A DNA stretch of 41,949 nucleotides, taken from Bacteroidales bacterium (lineage in GTDB: Bacteria > Bacteroidota > Bacteroidia > Bacteroidales > ML635J-15). The notes beneath the pieces were generated by a model. The model was not told the origin of the DNA. It saw nothing but the letters and a program-made list of their open reading frames with translations, and did no database searches. Position numbers and translations under genes: made by a program. This document shows, piece after piece, positions 15,690 to 25,200 of this stretch. Location of the stretch: assembly GCA_003249955.1 (NCBI GenBank), contig QKHS01000032.1, positions 1 to 41,949 on the forward strand, in the 5' to 3' direction. How positions within the stretch are numbered: the stretch's first letter is position 1; every line of letters begins with the position of its first letter.

Positions 15690-16831
15690 ATGAATATTTC
15701 TTTTGGCTTTTCAAATCCTAAGAAAGTTGTGTACATCGATGCGCAATATGCCCCGGCATTTCCCAAAATAATAAAATCTCCTATTCCGGCTTTTGGCAAT
15801 AGCGCATCGTGTGACAAAAAATCTCTGGAATAAGTAGAACAGCCGTTTATTTTTGTTCTGATTTTATTTTCATTCTTTATCAGGCCGTTTTTATCCAGAA
15901 TCCAGACAGGGTGAAAAGAATCGTCAGGATATAACAATGGTCGCGGGAATTGTGCAGAACATGCATTTACCCCAATAAACTGAATGTTGCTTCTGAATTT
16001 GACATCTGTTGTATGGCAAATAAAATATCCTGATTGTCCGCCAAGAATCCGGCCCGGTTCGATGATAAGTTTTACCATCCTGCCTTTTGTTTCGGAGAAG
16101 TCTGTCATTAACTTCGTAACGCTTTTGCCATAAACTTCAAAGTCGAAATTTTGTTTTCCGGTATCATCAATACCAAAGCCTCCGCCGAAATCAATATATT
16201 CAAGATCAGGGAAATCCTTTGCCAGTTCAAGAAGAATTCTGTAGTAGCCTAAAAAGTAGTCTATATCCGTTATGTCTGTGCCGATATAAATGTGCAGGCC
16301 ATTGATAAGTTTTTTGTTTTTTATGGATTTTATTTCTTCAATACTTAATCCCAATCTGCTGTTTTCTCCGATAAAAATACCTGCTCTGCCCGATTTTGGG
16401 GTAAATGCTTTATTTCCGATATTGCACCTTATTCCTGCCGGCTTGCCGGGAAAATTTTCAAACCAGTAATCCAATTGCGAAAGAGAATCGAGATTTACAT
16501 AAATATTTTCGTCGTGAACTTTATGCATCATCTCCCTGCTTATTGACGAAGCTGTAAAAATGATTTGCTTACCACTAAACCCTGCACTTTTTACTTCGTC
16601 AAGGTGTAATTGAGAGTTCACAAATACATTCAGTCCATGGTTTTTGATGATTTTTAAAAACTCAGAATTGCAGTTTGCCATAGTTGCGAAGTGAACTGCG
16701 GTGTCGGGATAAGTAATGTTTTTGAAGTTATTACAGATCTGAATTATTTTATCTTTATCATACACGTAAACCGGTTCTTCACTTTGTAAGGCTTCTGCTT
16801 TTATCCATTCCGGTATTTTCTCTGACAGCAT
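15686..16831 (-). CDS. Fold-III PLP decarboxylase-like protein lacking the catalytic lysine
   Basis: A 381-residue protein (ATG at 16831; an in-frame TTG at 16858 would add nine residues) with the architecture of diaminopimelate/ornithine decarboxylases: N-terminal TIM barrel and C-terminal beta domain. Retained features are YIDFGGGFGIDD (phosphate-binding loop), IIEPGRILGGQSGYF, the FPRPLLY segment and the C-terminal GNAGAYCASMY. However, the segment HFATMANCNSEFL has Met51 where these enzymes have the Schiff-base Lys (usually xxxKAN). The motif normally carrying Cys near the end (C-x-S-x-D) reads GCSTYSRDFL, with Thr in the Cys position and the Asp kept. As a PLP decarboxylase it should therefore be inactive or altered. 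It is the first gene of a cluster with the GNAT-like and radical SAM genes. A TAAATTTG -7-like element lies at 16908-16915. Confidence 0.85.
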   Translation of the reverse strand: MLSEKIPEWIKAEALQSEEPVYVYDKDKIIQICNNFKNITYPDTAVHFATMANCNSEFLKIIKNHGLNVFVNSQLHLDEVKSAGFSGKQIIFTASSISREMMHKVHDENIYVNLDSLSQLDYWFENFPGKPAGIRCNIGNKAFTPKSGRAGIFIGENSRLGLSIEEIKSIKNKKLINGLHIYIGTDITDIDYFLGYYRILLELAKDFPDLEYIDFGGGFGIDDTGKQNFDFEVYGKSVTKLMTDFSETKGRMVKLIIEPGRILGGQSGYFICHTTDVKFRSNIQFIGVNACSAQFPRPLLYPDDSFHPVWILDKNGLIKNENKIRTKINGCSTYSRDFLSHDALLPKAGIGDFIILGNAGAYCASMYTTFLGFEKPKEIFI

Positions 16832-16924
16832 ATTGTTTGTTTTCGTATGTGATTTCAATATTACAATATTTTTTTGATTAACGGGCTATCTTAGGGTTTA
16901 TTGTTCCCAAATTTAAGAGCAAAA

Positions 16925-16952
16925 AAAACAGGGAAAATCATTTCCCTGTTTT
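16925..16952 (-). terminator. Intrinsic terminator of the 1738-residue protein gene
   Basis: A perfect 12-bp stem (16925-16936 with 16941-16952) closed by a 4-nt loop. On the minus strand it is followed by eight T residues in all, some belonging to the stem. It lies 23 nt downstream of the stop at 16975, a textbook Rho-independent terminator. Confidence 0.85.
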
Positions 16953-16974
16953 AAGATGTCTCTGAAAATTCAAT

Positions 16975-19900
16975 TTAGTTTTTGTTGAATTTTCTGATAT
17001 AGTTTTGTTGATTATCTCTTAAATTTAAAATATACATTCCAGGTTTGAAATTGCTGATGTCAATTTTTTCATAGATATCAGTATTGCCAGTGGTTAATTT
17101 TCCGCTCAAAACAACCTGTCCTGTGATGTTAGTAATGTTCCAGCAAATTTCATCCGAATCAGTATTTGAAAGTTTAATATTCAGTATGTCGCTGACAGGA
17201 TTTGGATAAATCATCAGGTTTTCGTCGCTGTTTGTAAATTCAACATTAACAAAAGGAGTAACAATTCCTGAGCAAGATACATTAATATTAGCAGCTCCGC
17301 CACCGGATATAGCTATCATTTCAGAATCGTAGTTTCCTACAGCCAGACCTGATTTAAGTCTTGCGAAAACAGTAGTTTCAGTTCCGTTATATGCACTGAT
17401 TACGATAGGAGTACTCTGGAATCCTGTTCCGGTAGTTAATGAAATTTCATAATCTGCAGTTGGAGTAATGGTTACATCTGAGCCATCGAGGAATTCTCCG
17501 CTTAAAACATAAGATTGTTCAGCAGACGGACCAAATCCGGATACGTATGTAAATCCGCTCAGACTGGTTGGATTAGCAGTAAGAACTGCTTCAGGAGAAT
17601 AAGCTCCGCAGTAAACGCTGATGTTATCAATGAAAGCTCTTTTGACGTCAGTTGCAATCTTTATTTTTGACAACTCTGTACCATCGTTTATTTGCAAACT
17701 GTATGACTGGAACTCAGTTGCAGGAGTAATATCAACACCAACCTGAACAAAGTTTACTCCGTCGCTTGCATGGAAAATCTGAATTACCGAAGCATCTGTT
17801 CCCCATTTTGCATAATCGAAATTTAACGAAGCTCCCTGGGTAAGATCAATAGCCGGAGTAATAATATAACCATTTGCAGATGATGTTCCGAGTTTAATTT
17901 CTCCTCCTGCAGAATATATTTTTAATCCTGTCCAACCGGTAACCATAGTGTAAGTATCAAGAGTTTCAGATATGTCTGTTGTTGAAGGCGCTTCGTGTGT
18001 TCCTGTTGTGAATCCGCTGAAATCTTCTTCCAGACAAGGATATGCGCTGCCATCGGTAACACTGCCGTTGCAGGTTACTGTAACATTGCCTGCACCACCT
18101 CCGGAAATTGTAATAACTTCAGAATTGTAATCCCCTACAGAAAGATCTGTAACAAGTCTTACATAAACTGTAGTATTTGTTCCGTCAAAAGCAGAAATGG
18201 TAACAGGTGTACTTTGGAAACCTGTTCCTGAAGTTAAAGATATTTCATAATTTGTTGATGGTGTTATGCTTACATCGCTGCCATCAAGTCCTGCTCCGCT
18301 TAAAACAAACGATTGTTCTGGAGACGGTCCATTGCCGGAAAGGTAATTAAATCCGCTTAAACTTGCAGGATCAGCAATGAGTGTAGGCTCTACATATTCT
18401 GTAACGCTTCCTGAGCATGTTACAGTAACATCACTTGCACCACCGCCGGAAATTGTAATAACTTCAGAATTGTAATCTGCTGCAGAAAGATCCGCAATTA
18501 ATCTTACATAAACTGTGGTATTTGTTCCGTCAAAAGCAGAAATTGTAACAGGAGTACTTTGGAATCCTGTGCCTGTAGTCAGAGATATTTCATAATCTGT
18601 TGATGGTGTGATAATCACATCGTTGCCATCCAGATTTATTCCGCTTAAAGTAAACGATTGTTCAGCAGAAGGGCCGGAACCGTAAATGTAATTAAAACCA
18701 TTTAAGCTTGCAGGATCTGCAGTTAATGTTGCTCCCGGAATATCGCTTACACTTCCGTTACAGGTAACAGTAATATCGCTTGCGCCACCACCTGAAATTG
18801 TAATAAGTTCAGAGTTGTAATCTGCAATCGCCAGACCTGCAATTAATCTTACATAAACAGGAGTAGCTGTTCCATCAAAAGCAGTGATAGTAATCGGAGT
18901 ACTTTGGAATCCTGAACCTGAAGTTAAAGATATTTCATAATTTGTTGAAGGAGTAATAGTTACATCTGTTCCGTCAAGAATTGTTCCGCTTAAAACAAAA
19001 GATTGTTCAGCAGAAGGGCCTGAACCGGTTATGTAATTAAAATCGTTCAAAACTGCAGAACTAACACTAAGTTCCGGAGTTGGAACAATACCACCGCATG
19101 TCACTTCAATATTATCAATGAATGCACGTTTAATATCTGTGCCGATTTTAATTTTTGATAATGGTGTTCCGTCAGTAATATCAATACTTGCTGTTTGGAA
19201 TCCGGTTTCTGGTGTAATGTCAGTACCTACCTGTACAAATGTAACTCCGTCACTGGCATGGAAAACCTGAATTACTGAAAGATCTGATGCCCATTTAGCA
19301 TAATCGAAACTTAAAGTTCCTCCAGCAGTGAGATCAATAGTTGGAGTTACAATATAGCCATTATCGCCACTGACTCCGATTTTAATTTCACCACCTGCTG
19401 AATAGATTTTGTAACCTGTCCAGCCTGGTATTGCAGTGTAAGTGTCAAGAGAAGTTGCTATATCTGTAAAACTTGGGGATGCATGTGAGCCATCTGTAAA
19501 ATTGTCAAAATATTCAGCTAAACAAGGTGCTGTTACTGGGTCTAAAACGCTGCCGTTACATTCAACAGTAATGTCAGAAGCGCCACCACCCGAAATTGTA
19601 ATTAATTCAGAATTGTAGTCGCTGATAGCAAGACCTGCGATTAATCTTACATAAACCCCGGTGTCGGTACCATTAAAAGCAGCAATAGTAACCGGAGTGC
19701 TCTGGAATCCTGTTCCTGAAGTTAAAGATATTTCGTAATTTGTTGAAGGAGTGATGATTACGTCGCTGCCATCCAGACTGGTTCCGCTTAAAGTGAAAGT
19801 TTGTTCAGCAGACGGACCTGATTCAAAAAGATAATTTAACCCGCTTAAACTTGCCGGTATAGCAACCAGGGCCGGACTTGGGATTTCGCTTACGTTTCCG

Positions 19901-22191
19901 CTGCATGTTACGGAAACGTCGCTGGCACCACCACCTGAAACAGTAATTAGTTCAGAATTGTAATCTCCGGCAACAAGACCTGCAATTAATCTTACAAAAA
20001 TCTGAGTGTCGGTTCCGTTATAAGCAGAAATTGTAGCAGGAGTGCTCTGGAATCCGGTACCGGAAGTTAAAGAAATTTCATAATTTGTTGATGGGGTGAT
20101 AACAACATCACTGCCATTAAGATCTGTTCCGCTTAAAATAAAAGATTGTTCAGCAGAAGGGCCTGAGCCTGCAATGTATGTAAAGCCACTCAACTCTGAA
20201 GGAGCTGCAAGCAGTGTTGGTGACGGCATATTGCTTACGCTTCCGCTGCATGTTACGGAAATATCACTGGCACCTCCACCGGATACTGTAATAAGTTCAG
20301 AATTGTAATCTCCGGTAACAAGGCTTGCAATTAATCTTACATAAATCTGGGTGTCTGTTCCGTCATAAGCAGCAATTGTAACAGGAGTGCTCTGGAATCC
20401 GGTTCCTGAGGTCAGAGATATTTCATAATTTGTTGAAGGTGTGATAACAACATCACTGCCATTCAGATTTGCCCCGGAAACTGTGAAAGATTGCTCAGTT
20501 GAAGGACCAAATCCCTGTACATACGCAAATCCGCTGAGTATTGAAGGATTAACCGAAAGAACCGGGTCTGTAGAGGCACCACAAAATACTTCAATATTAT
20601 CAAGAAAAGCCCGTTTTATATCAGTTCCGATTTTTATTTTTGACAATGCTGTTCCGTCGGTAATGTTGATACTGAATGTCTGAAAATCGACATCAGGAGT
20701 AAGGTCTGAACCAATCTGAACAAAGTTTACACCGTCAGCAGCATGAAAAACCTGCACTACTGAAACATCAGTGCTGTATTTTGAATAATCAAAATTTACA
20801 GAACCTCCTGCTGAAAGGTCAATAGTAGGAGTAATAATATAGCCGTTTGAACCTGAGGCTCCTAACTTTATTTCACCACCAGCAGAATATATTTTGAAAC
20901 CTGTCCAACCTGTTGTAGCAGTGTAGGTATCCAGTGAGGCAGAAATGTCTGTGGTTGCAGCAGAAGCATGAGAACCGGCAGTAAAACCGCTGAAATCTTC
21001 AGCGAGACAAGGTGTAGAAGATGGATCTGTAACACTTCCGTTGCATTCAACACTAATGTCAGAAGCTCCGCCACCTGAAATTGTAATTAATTCAGAATTG
21101 TAATCCCCCAGAGTGAGGGATGCGGTTAATCTTACATAAACTTCTGTATCAGTTCCGTCAAAAGCGGTAATAGTAACAGGTGTGTTCTGGAATCCTGTTC
21201 CGGAATTCAATGAAATTTCATAATTTGTTGAAGGGGTGATAGTTACATCACTTCCATCCAAAGTTGTTCCGCTTAATGTAAAAGATTGTTCAGCCGAAGG
21301 ACCTGATCCTTCAAAATAATTTAATCCGTTTAAAATTACCGGGTTTGCAGTTAAAACCGGACTTGGAATATCGCTTACACTTCCGTTGCATGTAACTGAA
21401 ATATCACTTGCACCACCGCCTGAAATTGTAATAAGTTCTGAATTATAATCTGCAATTGAGAGACCGGCAATAAGCCTTACATATACGTTTGTGGCAGTCC
21501 CGTCAAAAGCAGTGATGGTAATAGCGGTACTCTGGAATGATGTCCCGGAGGTTAAGGAAATTTCGTAATCAGTTGATGGCGTAATTGTAACATCTGTTCC
21601 ATCCAAGGTTGTTCCGCTAAGGGAGAAAGATTGTTCAGCAGAAGGACCGGAGCCGGTGATATAATTAAACCCGCTCAGTGTTAAAGGTGTAGCATCAAGT
21701 GTTGCAGAAGCCGGAGCAAATCCGGTAATTGAAATAGCATCAATTCCGGCACCTATAGCATCAATTGTCCCTTCAACATAAAACTTGATCTGAACTTCTG
21801 TTCCGTTATAGGCAGATAAGTCAAATTCAGTCATGTCTGTTAAAGTGTTTGTTGCAGGAACTCTCGTTCCTAAAATAGTCCAGTCAACACCATTGTTGGT
21901 TGAGATGGCAACCGTAATTGTGTTTTCGGCTTCATTAGTACCACCATAAGTTCTTGCTTTAAAGTTTAAAGCCTCACCGGTGTAATTGTCGAAATCCATA
22001 GTAGGACTAACTGTGGACGAGGTTGCTTTTAGCAATTGCAGATACGTGGTTCCTGCAACATCTGTATCCGTCCATGTGTCAAATCCTGATACATCAGTTC
22101 TTACAGGAATAATATTTTCCTGTGCGTAGCTTTGTCTGATTCCTGATAACAAAATAATTGTACCAAGAAATGCGAATAAAATTTTCTTCAT
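16975..22191 (-). CDS. Giant T9SS-secreted repeat protein (nine 115-residue repeats, three jelly-roll modules)
   Basis: A 1738-residue exported protein. Signal peptide 1-23 is followed by a jelly-roll-like domain (about 30-155, FKARTYGGTNEAENTITV). Then come repeats R of about 115 residues, each with GSGPSAEQSF, SGTxLDGSDVTITPSTNYEISL, a VYVRL strand, NSELITISGGGASD and a Cys in TCNGSV. Order: R1 R2 J1 R3 R4 R5 J2 R6 R7 R8 J3 R9, where J is a 145-residue domain (DFSGFTAGSH, WTGFKIYSAGGEIKLG, LDNIEVFCG). The last 85 residues (LMIYPNPVSDILNIKLS to YIRKFNKN) are a T9SS type A sorting signal, so it is exported and surface-attached or released. Probable adhesin or matrix protein; no enzymatic domain seen. 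Own terminator follows. Confidence 0.9.
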   Translation of the reverse strand: MKKILFAFLGTIILLSGIRQSYAQENIIPVRTDVSGFDTWTDTDVAGTTYLQLLKATSSTVSPTMDFDNYTGEALNFKARTYGGTNEAENTITVAISTNNGVDWTILGTRVPATNTLTDMTEFDLSAYNGTEVQIKFYVEGTIDAIGAGIDAISITGFAPASATLDATPLTLSGFNYITGSGPSAEQSFSLSGTTLDGTDVTITPSTDYEISLTSGTSFQSTAITITAFDGTATNVYVRLIAGLSIADYNSELITISGGGASDISVTCNGSVSDIPSPVLTANPVILNGLNYFEGSGPSAEQSFTLSGTTLDGSDVTITPSTNYEISLNSGTGFQNTPVTITAFDGTDTEVYVRLTASLTLGDYNSELITISGGGASDISVECNGSVTDPSSTPCLAEDFSGFTAGSHASAATTDISASLDTYTATTGWTGFKIYSAGGEIKLGASGSNGYIITPTIDLSAGGSVNFDYSKYSTDVSVVQVFHAADGVNFVQIGSDLTPDVDFQTFSINITDGTALSKIKIGTDIKRAFLDNIEVFCGASTDPVLSVNPSILSGFAYVQGFGPSTEQSFTVSGANLNGSDVVITPSTNYEISLTSGTGFQSTPVTIAAYDGTDTQIYVRLIASLVTGDYNSELITVSGGGASDISVTCSGSVSNMPSPTLLAAPSELSGFTYIAGSGPSAEQSFILSGTDLNGSDVVITPSTNYEISLTSGTGFQSTPATISAYNGTDTQIFVRLIAGLVAGDYNSELITVSGGGASDVSVTCSGNVSEIPSPALVAIPASLSGLNYLFESGPSAEQTFTLSGTSLDGSDVIITPSTNYEISLTSGTGFQSTPVTIAAFNGTDTGVYVRLIAGLAISDYNSELITISGGGASDITVECNGSVLDPVTAPCLAEYFDNFTDGSHASPSFTDIATSLDTYTAIPGWTGYKIYSAGGEIKIGVSGDNGYIVTPTIDLTAGGTLSFDYAKWASDLSVIQVFHASDGVTFVQVGTDITPETGFQTASIDITDGTPLSKIKIGTDIKRAFIDNIEVTCGGIVPTPELSVSSAVLNDFNYITGSGPSAEQSFVLSGTILDGTDVTITPSTNYEISLTSGSGFQSTPITITAFDGTATPVYVRLIAGLAIADYNSELITISGGGASDITVTCNGSVSDIPGATLTADPASLNGFNYIYGSGPSAEQSFTLSGINLDGNDVIITPSTDYEISLTTGTGFQSTPVTISAFDGTNTTVYVRLIADLSAADYNSEVITISGGGASDVTVTCSGSVTEYVEPTLIADPASLSGFNYLSGNGPSPEQSFVLSGAGLDGSDVSITPSTNYEISLTSGTGFQSTPVTISAFDGTNTTVYVRLVTDLSVGDYNSEVITISGGGAGNVTVTCNGSVTDGSAYPCLEEDFSGFTTGTHEAPSTTDISETLDTYTMVTGWTGLKIYSAGGEIKLGTSSANGYIITPAIDLTQGASLNFDYAKWGTDASVIQIFHASDGVNFVQVGVDITPATEFQSYSLQINDGTELSKIKIATDVKRAFIDNISVYCGAYSPEAVLTANPTSLSGFTYVSGFGPSAEQSYVLSGEFLDGSDVTITPTADYEISLTTGTGFQSTPIVISAYNGTETTVFARLKSGLAVGNYDSEMIAISGGGAANINVSCSGIVTPFVNVEFTNSDENLMIYPNPVSDILNIKLSNTDSDEICWNITNITGQVVLSGKLTTGNTDIYEKIDISNFKPGMYILNLRDNQQNYIRKFNKN
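17605..21690 (-). repeat. Higher-order direct repeat, period about 1485 bp
   Basis: Within the 1738-residue gene the block of three R repeats plus one J module recurs. Equivalent bases in the J modules lie at 17626, 19114 and 20599, i.e. spacings of 1488 and 1485 bp. Single R units recur about every 345 bp (landmark GPSAEQSF at roughly 17515, 18315, 18655, 19005, 19800, 20155, 20490, 21290 and 21640). There are two full higher-order units plus a partial third with only two R repeats. Confidence 0.8.
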
Positions 22192-22291
22192 TTCAAAACA
22201 GGTTAAATTAAAATATAATTTTTAGAGTCTCAATTTTTTAAATATCATTATTCTGGTATTCCATTCATTTAAAGATGCAACAAAAATCTGT

Positions 22292-25200
22292 TTAGTTTTT
22301 GTTTATCTTTTTAGAAATGCTGTGGGTGTCATCATATAATCTAATGTAATACATTCCTGACTTGAGATTTTCAGTTTCAATCTGGTCGAATGCAAAACCA
22401 CTTGTAATTAATAATTTAGATGTGTAAATTATTTGTCCTGTAATATTAGTGATTTCGTATTTTACAAATTCTGAATTCCAGTTGGATATACTGATGTTCA
22501 GGATGTCATCACAAGGATTAGGATAAATAATAACTTCTGCATTATTATCCGTGTAGCAGGTATTAACAATAATAGGGGAGTATTCGAACTTACCGTCGAA
22601 ATCAATTTGTTTTAATCTGTAGTATGATTTGGCATTATTGTTTTTATCTTCAAACTGATAGTTCAGAACAGCGTTTGAATTTCCGGCACCTTTTACAGTT
22701 CCCAGTATTTGCCAATTGTTGCCGTCATCACTTTTTTGTACCTCAAAATAATCGTTATTTATTTCGCTGGCAGTTACCCATTCAAGGTTTGCAACTGCAT
22801 TGCGGCATTTTACATCAAAATTTATTAATTCTACAGGTAACGGATTTGTATTGTTTTTTGCAATTGCAAAATCGGAGAAAGATGTTATGTTATTACGGAA
22901 AGCATAAACAGTTCCGCCTGTAATTAACTGTGTTGAGTTGTTGTGATTTCCGTAAAGTCCCCAGTCAGATGAAGCATTGGTACGTTTAATTACCGTATGC
23001 TGATCTGCTGTAGCTCCTGCATTCGAAGAGCCGTTAAGGCTTAAACCTACGTTGTAATTAACTGTAGTAGTTCCGGCATTAGGAGTAATTGTCCAGAATC
23101 CGCCATCGAGAACGGTCTCAACAGCAACGCCTCCATATTCCAGTCCAAGAGCAGAAATATCCAGATCTGCTCCTCCGATCGGATTAAAGCTTGCGTCAAG
23201 ATATGTCATTCCGGCAGAACTGTTAAGTGCAATATTTGCAAGTTCGTAGTTTGATGAATTACCCACAGGAATATCGTAACTCCCGGTTGGGTTTACCTGT
23301 CTGCGTAAATTGCCGTTTATATATGATGCATCAGAATAGTTGCTTAGGTTTGCTATTGCAGGATTTGTAACATATACTCTGTCTGATCCGGTATTTACAA
23401 GGCCTGATGTTAAATTCAGATTATTAACATTGATATTATCACTTAAATTAATATTTCCGCCTGATTTATTAACAACAAGAGTTCCGAAAGTTTCGGTTCC
23501 GTTGTTGGCTGATATATTCTGATCTGCTGATCCGTTCATTGTAATACTTATTCCTGTTGCATCAATAGCAGCATCAGAATGAACATAATAGTCTCCTCCA
23601 ATTTCGAAATTGTTTGAATTGGCATTTGCTGTTGCTGTGTTTTCAATGCTGAAATCATTATTTACTACAATTGTCTGTCCACCTGAAACCGGGTAAACTT
23701 CTAGGTCTCCTCCCTGTACATCCAGTGAGTAAAGTTCGGCAGCAACAGCACTTGTTCCGTCAGAATCAGACAAAATCATATCTCCGGTTACATTTGCTCC
23801 TGTAAAACGGACGATGCCCGTAAGATTATAATTGGAAGCTCCGTCTCCGCCAAGGAACAAATCATCATCGGTCTGAATTATGCTTCCGTTATCGGTAAAC
23901 AGGCTTGTTCCTGTCATGTTAAAATCTGCCCATGTCTTTATAAACAAGTCGGATCTGCCTCCTGTTGAAGACAGAGTTATGTTTGCATCTGTCTTGTCTG
24001 CCGCAATTGAATATGCTTTGATTGCATTCCCGCTGCCTTGCAAAATCTGGGATGTCGAAGACGATAAAATAACAGAGAGATTTGATTTACAGTTGTCGTG
24101 CATAGTAGCTCCGTTTTGTAAAACAATATTCCCGTCAATGTTTAATGAAGATCCTGCTGAAGACATGTTGAAGATACTGTTGTCAACCAACAAACCGTTT
24201 TCAATATCAAGCTTATCAGCAATTGTTTTGGTTCCTCCGCCTGACATTGCAAGGCTGTTTAAGGCTAATGTTACAAGAGTGGCAGCTTCGGAATTTACCG
24301 ATTGGTCTGTTGTTCCGTTTAGAACAAGGTCAGCTTTTGAACTTAAGAATCTTGTGTTATCATCGATTATAATGTCGCCTCCAACTTCAACGTGAACTGC
24401 ATTTGTGTTGAAATTAACGCTACCGCCTGTCAGTTCAAAATCTCCGCCAACGAATAACTGCGCACCATCAACATTATAAATGTCTCCTATTACATTGATA
24501 TCATTACAATATGCCAGAGAGTCTGCATGTGCACTTAAAACAAGGTCGTATCTGTCAGCAGCATGAGCCGGGATTTCGACATTTATTGTAGCGTCAGGAA
24601 CAACCAGACTATACCAGTTTCCGCAATTACACCACTGTCCGTCTTTATAACCTGCCCATTTACCACTGGTTAAATCGCCGGCTTCAATGCTGATAGTCTG
24701 TCCGTCCTGTTTGTAAAGCGGTAAGTTTGCATCATAATCAACATTGTCTGCCCAACCTGTCCAGTTGGTCGGATCGTTGACTCTGCCTATCCATTGGGTT
24801 CTGTTTGCGGCAGTCAGGCTTCCGGTATATTTTACTTTGGATTTGTTTGTAAGTCCTGATACATTGGTAGTAGCACATTCACAACCAGGATAAATTGTTG
24901 ATCCGGCAGTATTGTCATAGCCCGGGCTTGTGTACCAGCCTATAGCGGTCCATCCGTAAAGTACATTTCCTGAATAAGTTGCATTATGTGTACCTGCCGG
25001 ATCTGACCATGTTCCACCCTGCATTACCCATATCTGGTCGGAGTCGTTAAAATTAAAACCTGAACCATTGCCTAACTGAACACATGTCCAGTTTGCATTA
25101 TCAAGATCTCCGTCAAGATATACATTTACATTTGATCCGAAAACAGGAGATGCTACGTTTCCGACAGTCTCAAAAGTAATTACCTTACCGGCACCTATAT

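Noticed and set aside
16832-16858. TTG start for the decarboxylase-like protein
   Set aside because: An ATG exists nine codons downstream and the extra residues are outside the conserved domain; not excluded but less likely.
17605-21690. CRISPR-like regular repeats
   Set aside because: Spacing is 345/1485 bp, the repeats are coding and diverged, and there are no short identical repeats with unique spacers and no cas genes.
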